Assembly: GCA_933207985.1 (NCBI GenBank)
Contig: OW240915.1
Location: 106,419,271 to 106,483,270, forward strand
Direction of reading: 5' to 3'
Length of the DNA: 64,000 bases
From: Pelobates cultripes
Taxonomy: Eukaryota > Chordata > Amphibia > Anura > Pelobatidae
Shown here piece after piece: positions 21,607 to 31,733 of the stretch (within the stretch, counting starts at the first letter, position 1; each line of letters starts with the position of its first letter). Made by a program: the position numbers and the translations under genes. The notes under the pieces were generated by a model that did no database searches, was not told the DNA's origin, and worked only from the letters and a program-made list of their open reading frames with translations.

Positions 21607-23234
21607 CCCCTTAAGGACTGAGCCAAATGTACACGTTGTGAACGAAACAAAATGTAAACAAAACCTGGCATTTGCACTACGTCTGTCCAACCGTAATTCA
21701 CCTCTTTCATATTAAATGCACCCACCCTTATTATATATCATTTTATTCAGGGGAAACAGGGCTTTCATTTAATACCAAATATTTAGCTATGAAACATAAT
21801 TTAATATGAAAAAAATGGGAGAAAATCCGATTTTGTTTAAATTTTTTTAGTTCTACATGACATTTTAACTGTCAATGTCTTAATACTGTTTGCTTTTACT
21901 GCAATAAAATACACATATTTGTATTCAGCAAAGTCTCACGTGTAAAACAGTACCCCCTATGTACAGGTTTTATTGCGTTTTGGGAAGTTACAGGGTCAAA
22001 TATAGCACGTTACATTTGAAATTGAAATTCGCCAGATTGGTTACATTGCCTTTGGGACTTTATAGTAGCCAGGAATGAAATTTACACCCATAATGGCATA
22101 CCATTTGCAATAGTAGACAACCCAAGGTATTGCAAATGGGGTATGTCCAGTCTTTTTTAGTAGCCATTTGGTCACAAATACTGGCCAAAGTTAGCGTTAG
22201 TATTTGTTTGTGTGAAAAATGCAAAAAAACGCCAATTTTGGCCAGTGTTTGTGACTAAGTGGCTACTAAAAAAGACTGGACATACCCGTTTGCAATACCT
22301 TGGGTTGTCTACTATTGCAAATGGTATGCCATCATAGGGGTAATTTTCATTCTTGGGCTACCATAGGGTCTCAAAGGCACCGTAACCAATCTGTCAAATT
22401 TTAATGTGAAAAAAATGAAACGCAAGCCTTATATTTGACGCTGTAACTTTTGAAAACACCATAAAACCTGTACATGAGGGGTACTGTTGTACTCGGGAGA
22501 CTTCGCTGAACACAAATATTTGTGTTTCAAAACAGCAAAAAGTATCACAGCAATAATATCGTCCGTGTAAGTGCTGTTTGTGCATGAAAAGTGCAAAACA
22601 CGGCACTTTTACTGGCGATATCATCGTTGTAATACATTTTACTGTTTTGAAACACTAATATTTGTGTTCAGCGAAGTCTCCCGAGTAGAACAGTACCTCC
22701 CATGTACAGGTTTTATGGTGTCTTGGAAAGTTATAGGGTTAAATATAATGCTAGCAAATTAAATTCCCTTTACTTTCGGCATGGGTTGTCAGGCAGGTCC
22801 CGCTAATTGTAATTAATTAAGATACCTAATTATGTAAAAATATTACATAAATATATATGTAGAATAATTATATATGTATATATATATATACGTATGTGAA
22901 TCTATATGTGTGTATAAATATATATAAATTTTTTTAAATATTTTTATTTATATATAGGTATATATATAGTGATATATACGTAAATATTTATGTATGTAGA
23001 TATATATATTATTTCGTTCTATGTGTATTTTGATGTAAATATATATATATTAATATCACAATAGAGTTAGAACGAAATAACACACATCTATATATTTTTT
23101 AATATTTTTTTTTATTATTTTTTTTATTTTATTTTTTAACGTATTTACATATTGAATTTTTTTATATTATATATAAATATATATAACAATAATTATATAT
23201 ATATTTAATCAGTATGAGTCTACGTGTAATTTGA

Positions 23235-23303
<69 letters not shown>

Positions 23304-23388
23304 TTAGATCATATATATATAATAGTAAAATACAATCTAGACGGTGTATGTGTGTGTATGTATATGTGTATATATATATATATACTAG

Positions 23389-23430
<42 letters not shown>

Positions 23431-23438
23431 TCTAAATA

Positions 23439-23479
<41 letters not shown>

Positions 23480-23815
23480 CACTTATTAATTTGATTTGAT
23501 TTTTTTTTCAGCCAGCAGGGGGACCACCTGTCATTACAGGCAGCCCCCCTGCTGGCAATGCAGTAGGCAGCCTACCCGGCCATGTGATTGTGAGGTCCTC
23601 GCAAGGACCTCACTCTCACATGGCCGGGGGGGCTGCCAGGAGGAAGATCTGCCGCGGGGGGGTGCTCCCTGGGAGTCCCCCCCACCGCGATCGCCGGCGT
23701 GGGACCGCCGGCAACCGGGTAAGTAATGAAAGACCGGAGGGCGTACAATTACGCCCAGCGGCGTTTAGAGACACCTAAAATAGGGCGTAATTGTACGCCC
23801 TCCGGTCTTAAGGGG
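21607..23815. mobile_element. TTAA-flanked non-autonomous DNA transposon, copy A
   Basis: TTAA at 21603-21606 and 23816-23819 brackets a 2.2-kb element with CCCCTTAAGGAC-type ends. Its left half contains two large imperfect palindromes (about 21920-22510 and 22440-22760), the middle is TA-rich, and the right end carries an array of hairpins ending in a 26-bp perfect pair (23731-23756 and 23783-23808). There is no transposase. TTAA duplication fits piggyBac or Kolobok superfamilies; I cannot separate them. A second copy in the opposite orientation is at 61747-63816. Confidence 0.8.
23239..23478. repeat. TA microsatellite inside copy A
   Basis: Long TATATA runs broken by short unique pieces, ending in a T run at 23461-23478. 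Confidence 0.95.
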
Positions 23816-23819
23816 TTAA

Positions 23820-25019
23820 AAGGTTGTGGGGGGGGGAGGATGGGTTCTATGATGTTGGAAAGGGTTCCACAGGAAAAAAAATGATTGAATGCCAAACTGC
23901 TAATAATAATCTGTGGAAAATGCTACTGTATTTTGACTCCATTTTAAAATTGAGACATGGATTTCAGGATTAGACATGGATTTGATAGTATGTACACTCC
24001 AAAGAGAACATTTAACAGTGAGTAATCACTTTCCAGACAGACACTGCAACAATATTTTCCAATTTCAAGATATTTCCTTTGTAACAAACAACCTCTTTTA
24101 CCAGTAGGATTTTGTCACAGATCTTACAGTAACCATAGCCTTGTAGGGTAATCAAAGTCCAGGACACATCCAGCTCAGTTTTTCTGATTTATTTATTGCA
24201 AAATATACAGGTGCTTCAAAAAAATAAATAAAATAAAAAATAAATTCCTTGCTCTTGTTTGAGCACTTACTAGACACAGTAATCACTATCTGGAATTGGG
24301 TGGCTTTCCCACTTACCAATTTACAATAACAAAATATAGCTGCAACACACACCATTGCTCTGGCTCTTTCACCCTCACTCTGCAGCAGGCTGATCTCTTC
24401 TTTTAAAGGCCTGTCTTCTAATTGACCAGCTACAGATGAGGATCAATTAGTTCCCATCTCTGGAACTCTTAAGAAAAAATCCAAGTTCTGGTCTGTTACA
24501 GAGCAACTAGTGCTGTTGGAGCACTGGCCCACCCTGCTATCCAAATGCTCCGCCCCAGGGACCCATAACGTGTTTTGCATAGTATCAGCAATGTATTTAG
24601 CAAACTTAACATCTCTCCCTGGGACATTTAACTGAAAAATCTCTGGCTGCTGTTTAGCAAAGCAGGCCTGATATATCTTCCTTCAACCCCCATTCCACAT
24701 TTTTGCTCACACCTTGTACAGAGGGGTGATCCACTGTGGAAAATATGTCTATGTTTAACTGAATCCAAGTACCATCTGGTAATGATATGAAATCAGTTTT
24801 CTTTGATTTCAGAACAGATTGTTAATTTTGAAACTGCTTCAATGAATTCTCTATTACTCATCCAAGACTTCATGTCCAATGCCCTGTTTCCACAGTATTT
24901 GGAACTGTATTGTTCCATTCCCTATAGAGTAGGCTAGATTTGAGTGGAGTAGATTCAATTAGATGAAATAGATTCTGTAAACTAAACAATTTCTGACAGA
25001 CAGAAATTTTCTCTGAAAA
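23820..25019. other. Intergenic, no gene seen
   Basis: Mostly AT-rich unique-looking sequence with a G run at 23830 and an A-rich tract near 24220-24243. No coding, RNA or repeat feature that I can defend. Confidence 0.4.
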
Positions 25020-25120
25020 GACAGTGTTTAAAGCAAAACGCCTGAAGGTAATGATTCTACTCACCAGAACAAATTCAATAAGCTGTAGTTGTTCTGGTGA
25101 CTATGGTGTCCCTTTAAATC
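25020..25120. mobile_element. MITE end, GGGACAC family
   Basis: Read on the minus strand it begins AAAGGGACACCATAGTCACC and continues AGAACAACTACAGCTTATTG. The same terminal sequence occurs at 61157-61195, and a shorter relic with GGACACTATAG and CTATAGTGTTA lies at 27168-27218. Confidence 0.55.
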
Positions 25121-28001
25121 AAAATGTAAGTAAGGTATTTTGGTTCTATAATACGAATTTTGTGATCTTTGAAGTTTGTGTTTAATGAGTGAGTGAGTGG
25201 ATTCTGTATGATATATAACATTATATTAAATACATATAACATTCAATTAAAAGTTGAGATAAGTAGAATTTCAGTTTTTTTTTGTTTTTTAAGAACTAAA
25301 CTCAATCAAAAGTGGCAACAAATAAAATGTGTCATCTAAATAAATATGAATGATTACACTGGGATCATGCCAATTGCACAAATGTCACTCTACCTATGAT
25401 AAAAGATTAGACAACCTGTCTTCAGTCAGCACAACTGTAATACAAGCACTTAGTCTGCTCATGTAAATGAGATAGGATTTTCCAGGGTTCCAAAGTCCAT
25501 ACATATAAACTTGATTTTTAACTATGAATTATTGATGAAGAACAACAGGTGGAGAAATACTGCGTATGCTGCCAAGTTGCGAAAGCAAATCAATAGCTAA
25601 AAGACTGATTGACGCAAAACTATGCATAGCACTTTTGATAAATTTTATTTCAGGGCTGTGTGTGTTTGGAACTAGATAAATGTATTGCTGGGGGAATAAA
25701 AATCGAGACAGCACTGTTAAGAGCTATGTGTGTTGGAACTATAATCAGGGTCAAAGCTCAATATTTGGTGTCTGTGGGGACAGAATTCTCAAGTCCAGCT
25801 TCCAACCTCTCTGTAAAACATTTAAAAATAATGTCTATACAACACAATGGGTGACATTCTTAAAGTAAAATATTCTGTCAAAGCAAGGCATAATGGTGAA
25901 AAAATAAATACACTATGATAATTGAAAAAATCATTAAGAAATGAATAATCAAATGCAACTAGGTGCACTGTATTTTGGAAACTAAGGAGATCCTCTCAAT
26001 GTAGCAATGAATTGTAACTGTTTGAATATTAATAGGACAGTTAGAGTAACATGAATCATTTATAAACCTGCTACTCTGCATGGAGAGTCCAGTCTAAATA
26101 TGCATACATACATTTTTTTTGTTACCCGTAGAATACCACATTTTAATTAACCGAAATGAGTGAATGTAGCTGTCCTTGCTATCACACAGTGCCCTATGCA
26201 CCTTTGTTGGGAATTGGGAACTATAGTCATCCAGACCACTTCATCCCAATGAAGTAGTCTGAATGCAGTGACCCTGGACTATTAACCCTGCAAAGTAAAA
26301 AAAATAAAATTGCATTTTTTTTAGAAACTACAATGTTTTCATTGCAGGGTTAAGTCCACCTTAGTATGTCAGCAACCATAGACGCTTATGTGGCACTGAC
26401 TGAGTAAAAGCCAGTTATGTGGAAGTGGAAGCCCCATAGGAAAGCATTACTTCACTTCTTTCCTAAGGGTCTACGAAGAGCAATAGATTGGACATCAACA
26501 GAGGAAGCTATGTCTCCTCCATGAGGTTGCTTGAGGCATAAAGGTAAGCAGTGCTGAGGGAGGTGCTGAAAATTCCTGGATTAACATTGTGAAGTGTGTA
26601 GTTAGCTTGGGGAACATTTTTGTTGAGCTTGGGACTGAATCGACTATGCTCTGTCGAACGACCTCTGCTTTGTAATTATTGCTGTGCTTAGCTTAAGTTG
26701 GGTTGTACCTTGAACAGTCATTTTTCCCTGGATGAGTTCCATTCCAAGTTGAGGTTTAAAATTTCCAACTAGTAATAAACAATGTTGGCGGAGGGGGAAG
26801 GGATTACAGAAAGAAGAAAAGGGGGGAGGGGGTAAGGGAGGTGTGCACTGGTCCAGTATTACTTGGCATGACGGTGTGGTATACAGCAAGATATTACAGT
26901 GAAGATCATCTTTTATTCTGGCCAGGTGTGTGTATGTCTCAAGTGTACCTATTAGCTAAGTTTGGTTTCCCATTGGAGCGTAGGTAGACCTTTACTCAAC
27001 TTTGTGTGCTCCGCGTTGGTAGCGGAGTTGTAGTCTTTTTGCTTATATCCAGTGGTGCAATATTTTATGAACTATGTGTTTGGTTTGCCCATATGACTGC
27101 CCATGGGAAAATATTTTTTTTTAATGTACATGGGGGAGGCCTGAAAACAAGTATGGAGGACAGGGACCAGGGACACTATAGCATTAGGAATAGAGATTTG
27201 TATTTCTAACACTATAGTGTTAATTTAAAAGCATGTTTAGTACAAATACACTACTGTGAAAAATGTTAGGCAGGTGTCAGAAAAGCTGTACCAAGAATTT
27301 ATGCTGTTTTGAAGGCAAATTGTGGCCACACCAAATATTGATTTGATTTATATTTTTCTTCTGTTAACTTATTTTTCATTTTGTTAATTGATATAAACTA
27401 CTAACATTTGCATTTTTTAAAAGCATTATCATTTTACAGCACTATTAACATCTGTCTAAAACATTTGTACAGTTGTAGTGTATATTGTTTGATTTCTCTA
27501 TATGAAAATATGTCTATTTGAGCTATAGTTCAAATATTTACTAACACCGACAAAATTCCTCAAAAACACAATCTGAGAAACGGCAGGATATCCTCTGCAG
27601 TTATATTTGTATGATAGTCTGCCTTTGTATGATTGTAAAACAGCTACACCCAATGAACAAACACATTTTCTCCATTAAACAATGGTGCTAAACACTCAAT
27701 TTAACCAGATATAAGAAGAACTGGCCAAAAAAATATTACACTCTGCTCATTAAAAGGTGTGTGCTATTTTTGGAAGGGTTTCACAATGTTGGTATACTAT
27801 GTCAAAGGGTTCCATGGGAAATATTAATTGAGAACCACTACTTTAGTATATAGGTCAACTGGCAATTTTTTAGAGATACCAGTAATCAGTAAAATTAGGT
27901 TTATACTTCCTCTAGTGGTAAATAATGGGCCCAAAACACACATTACACAAAAATCATAATCTAACATACTGTGCAATTTGGCCACACACAGGGCCTACAG
28001 A
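25121..28001. other. Intergenic, repeat relics only
   Basis: No gene seen. 26205-26370 contains short inverted pairs (CCACTTCAT/ATGAAGTAG-like and AACCCTGCAA/TTGCAGGGTT), probably a MITE. 27168-27218 is a relic of the GGGACAC MITE. The rest is AT-rich without recognisable structure. Confidence 0.4.
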
Positions 28002-28245
28002 AACATAGAAACATAGAATATGACGGCAGATAACCATTCGTAACATCTAGCCTGCCCAATTTTCTTAATGCTCTCATTAGTCCCTGGCCTTATCTTATAT
28101 CTAGGATAGCCTTATGCCTATCCCACACATGCTTACACTCCTTCACTGTGTTAACCTCTACCACTTCAGATGGAAGGATATTCCGTGCATCCACTACCCT
28201 CTCAGTAAAGTAATACTTCCTGATATCAATGTGATAAATTGACAC
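28002..28245 (-). mobile_element. CR1-like LINE 3' fragment
   Basis: Starts GAAACATAGAAACATAGAAT and matches the sequence at 29103-29345 with about 85-90% identity by eye (CCTGGCCTTATCTTA, CTAGGATAGCCTTATGCC). Minus-strand frames carry remnants of a CR1-type RT C-terminus, full of stops. Confidence 0.55.
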
Positions 28246-29102
28246 ACCTCTGCCCTTGTCTCTGTTGCCCAGGTTTATGTCTCACAATTGTGTTTCCATT
28301 TTTTCTCTTCCAGGCTCTCTTTCCCCGCTATATCAGTCTACCTTGTCTTAACCAACATTTCCTTTCTCTAGCAAGTTCAACAATTTCCATCAGTTTCATT
28401 TATATACCTTTACTGTGTGGTAGGAGCTGTGTATGAGGATGGGATTGCATGTGTGTGATGAGAGTTGTTAGTGTGAGAGGTCTGTATGTATGTGTGTAGG
28501 AGTTGCGTGTGTATTATGGGATTAGTATATAGGGAAGATAATTTTGTGTGAAGACCCCCCTGCCTTCAAACTTTCCAAGTTTGATTTTTTTTTTTTTTAA
28601 AAAAGGAAACTTACACCATCTCTTCCTTATAACTTTTTTTTCATGATCCTGGCTTGTCCAGCAAACAGTTGCAGATCACTTTCAGTGCTGCTTAAGGTCC
28701 GGTGTTCCTACATCAATTAGATGACTGGGCAAGACACCCTACACCAGTGTTGTGATCCACTATTAAGAACATGACTCGACTTGAAAGCCTACAATGATCT
28801 GCACTAACCATAGATAGGAACAGGTAACACACATATTTTGCAAAGAGGGTTGCAAGGAGAAGAAGAAGAGACTCCTCTGTGCTTCCCACTGGTCCATATA
28901 GCTACAGGCACCCATTTGAGCTAATACTCGATAAATAACTTTTGCTGAATATTGCTCATTTTCTGTTTGAAAAGTGTATTTACTATTAGTTCAACAAGAA
29001 TGCCTCATTAAGAGGGTTTCCTTAGTACCTGCACATACAAGCACATCACAAGTATTCATATAAGGGGCATTTTTAAGCAGCGGCTTATTAAGATTTTTAT
29101 TA
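28246..29102. other. Intergenic, no gene seen
   Basis: Includes a short TG-rich stretch near 28440-28515 and a T/A run at 28590. Nothing else to report. Confidence 0.4.
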
Positions 29103-29652
29103 GAAACATAGAATGTGACGGCAGGTAAGAACCATTCGGACCATCTAGTCTGCCTAATTTTCTAAATACTTTCATTAGTCCCTGGCCTTATCTTAAGTCT
29201 AGGATAGCCTTATGCCTATCCAATGCATGCTTAAACTTCCTCACAGTGTTAACTTCAGTTGGAAGGCTATTTCATGCACCCACTACCCACTCAGTAACAT
29301 AATACTTCCTGATATTATTTTTAAACCTTTGCTCCTCTAATTAAAGACTATATCCTCTTCTTGTGGTAGTTTTTATTTTATTTTAAATACACTCTCCTCC
29401 TTTACTGTGTTGATTCCCTTTATGTATTTAAATGTTTCTATCATATCCCCGCTGTCTCATCTTTCCCCCAAGCTATGCATATTAAGATCCCTTTCCTGGT
29501 AAGTTTTACCCTGCAATTCATGAACCAGTTTTGTAGCCCTTCTCTGAACTCTCTGCAAAGTATCAATATCCTTCTTGAATCAAGGTCTCCAGTACTGCGT
29601 ACAATATTCCAATAGTCTCACCAGTGTTCTGTACAATGGCATGAGCACTTCC
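29103..29652 (-). mobile_element. CR1-like LINE, C-terminal RT and 3' end
   Basis: On the minus strand from about 29600 downward it reads LQRVQRRATKLVHELQGK-like sequence followed by RRDSGDMIETFKYIKGIN, the conserved C-terminal block of CR1/Rex-type RTs. The element is split by a large insertion: TGAGCACTTCC at 29642-29652 is repeated at 43161-43171, and the LINE continues from there to about 43430. Confidence 0.7.
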
Positions 29653-30079
29653 AGGGCCGTCTTCCGGGCCCAGTTGCTCCTGGGGGGCCCCAGAGCAGCT
29701 GCCCCGCGGGCCCGTGATTTCAGCAGGCCCCATGTACCCGGCGGTGCAGCCGCACCGGCCCGCCAACTAAGGAGGCCCCCCGGGTGGCCCTTAGTACCAT
29801 GTGTCAGCAGGGGCCCGGTCGGGCGCTGTGACGCTTAAACAGCGCGACCGGGCCCCTTTCTGTACCAGCTGGGTGGAAGTGAGTGCGGCGTGTCACTTCC
29901 TCCCACCGGAGATAATAGGCCGCGTGGGAGGAGGAAAGCAGGGAGGAGGGGAGTTCTTCAAGATAACTCCCAACTGCCTCAGCCTGCCACTGGACCCCAG
30001 GGAAACCACCCTCCATAAAAAGGTAAGAACCTGGAGGGTGGCTAAATGTATGTCAGTATGTCTGTGTGTTTGTTAGTAT
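29653..30079 (+). mobile_element. Left half of a GC-rich foldback transposon hosting the retrovirus
   Basis: Begins AGGGCCGTCTTCCGGGCCCAG right after the 11-bp duplication. Its other tip at 43150-43160 is TAGACGGCCC, the inverted counterpart. Inside are GC-rich hairpins (CGCGACCGGGCCCC near 29842, CACTTCCTCCCACCGG near 29895) and then a TGTCAGTATGTCTGTG tract. The retrovirus inserted in that tract, duplicating GTAT (30076-30079 and 42229-42232). No transposase. Confidence 0.7.
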
Positions 30080-31600
30080 TGTCAGGGTATTTATATCGGC
30101 AGACATTTTGTGCTATGATAGAAATTAAAAGTGTATATTCTGAGTCACTCTGAACAGAGCAGACTCCATTTTGTTATTTCCAAGTTAACAAAAAGACACA
30201 AGATTTCTTTCTGTAAGACTAGCCACTTTGCCAGAGCTAAGGAATGCATAGCATAGTATAAACAAGTGATAGAAGAATATAATCAATTCTAAACCCAGAC
30301 AATTGTGACAGAGAAGATTAAATAATACAATTTAACTGTCTATACATATAAGGTCCCATTGTAAGTTACGGGTCAAAACTCAGATTGCCAGACACATAGT
30401 CTGGACAAAACTTAAATAAACCCTTTGATCTGTGAAGGATACGTAAGTTATGGCCACTATCTAGATAGGCCAAAATGACGTCAAAATAGCCACCAGGAAA
30501 AGTTAACTCTTTCCTGGATAGGTATGTTTAGTGGGACAAGACTGCCCTCTATAGACCAAATACCTAAATTGCGATCTGGAAGATAACCACACCTCTAGTG
30601 CTTCTATTGGGTTATCAACTGGTGACGTACAGAGAGTCTGGCCCTTTAAAAGTTAAGACAAAGGGGAGACAGGAGATGCAAGAGATGCAAAGGAGAGGAG
30701 AGAGGAATTGGAAGTTTGGGGACTCCAACCTCCATGCAGAGAGACATCCAAATAAGTTCCTGAGACTACCAATCGGATGAAATATCTACTCAACTGGTAA
30801 TTATACTGGTTTCATTTAATTAAATTAAATTAATTAAAATGTATTAATAGCATGATATATGACTAGGATAAAGCACGGTCAGATTTCCATATTAAGAAAT
30901 CTTAGTTAACTAAGAATATATAGTTATAAACATTCCATTCTGCAGGTGGAATTAAGAATAATTATATATTGATGTGATATTATCACGTGTTAGCATACCG
31001 CTGTTTTTATCCAGGTGTATTGATTTGCTCTAAATTAAGATAAGATATCTTTTAGACAAATTAAAATCTGCTTATATATATGGTAGATTCTCTTATTGGA
31101 TGGTTCCAGGAAATGACTAATGAACTGGTTTAAATGTTATTTTATTTATAAATTACATAAGAATAGATCTTAATTACCCAGGAGATCTAGCCAGCATTGA
31201 AAGGGTTATTCTAACTGTCAGCTAAACTTTACGACCTTGCGCTGCACTCTGAGGAATTCTGTTCTTCACTGTGAAAAGTTTCGCTTTCTCTCTGTGTTAA
31301 AGATACCTCATAAATCGTCAAAATCTTGACAGATAATGCTGTTTACCCATTGAAACGTAATACCCATTCCTTTGTATTGCATACCATTTTATACTGGATA
31401 TTCATTGATTATTGTCATGCATGTTACATGTTATTATTAATTAACTTGTTATTATAAATAAAATCTATTTTTATAAACTGTGAATATTATTTATATGGTA
31501 TACATTTCACTTAACACGATAACGATATTTGGGATCTGAGAATTGAATTAGTGGGCAATTCTCAACTGTTTACTATTATTATCCCATAAATATCCCCACA
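30080..31600 (+). repeat. 5' LTR (1521 bp)
   Basis: Starts TGTCAGGGTATT and ends ATATCCCCACA. A possible TATA element, TTATATATAT, lies at 31072-31081 and a poly(A) signal AATAAA at 31457-31462, so R probably lies between them and U5 is about 100 nt. An alternative TTTAAAA lies at about 30645. Matches 40707-42228 except for one indel near 31078 and one T/A difference near 31499. A 60-codon ORF (30598-30780) is present in both LTRs but has no support as a gene. Confidence 0.95.
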
Positions 31601-31733
31601 TATTGGAGGCACGGTGCTGAGATCGTTTAAGTTGAAATTATATTTCATATATAATAATATTGGTGTAATTCATGCAATTTAATCTTCATATAGAAAAGAG
31701 TTTTGTATTGAGATTAAATCACTGTATAGAAAT
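31601..31733 (+). promoter_or_regulatory. Primer binding site and gag leader
   Basis: Three nt after the LTR, TGGAGGCACGGTGCTGAGA begins at 31604. Its first nine bases match the complement of the 3' end of a vertebrate tRNA-Thr (TGGAGGCAC...), after which the match is imperfect. The rest is an AT-rich leader of about 110 nt that would hold the packaging signal. Confidence 0.6.

Noticed and set aside
23231..23494. ORF of alternating Ile and Tyr
   Set aside because: Translation of a TA microsatellite.
29563..30016. GC-rich ORFs on both strands
   Set aside because: They lie within the foldback transposon and have no conserved motif.
30598..30780. 60-codon ORF found in both LTRs
   Set aside because: Identity follows from LTR identity; no motif or start context supports a protein.
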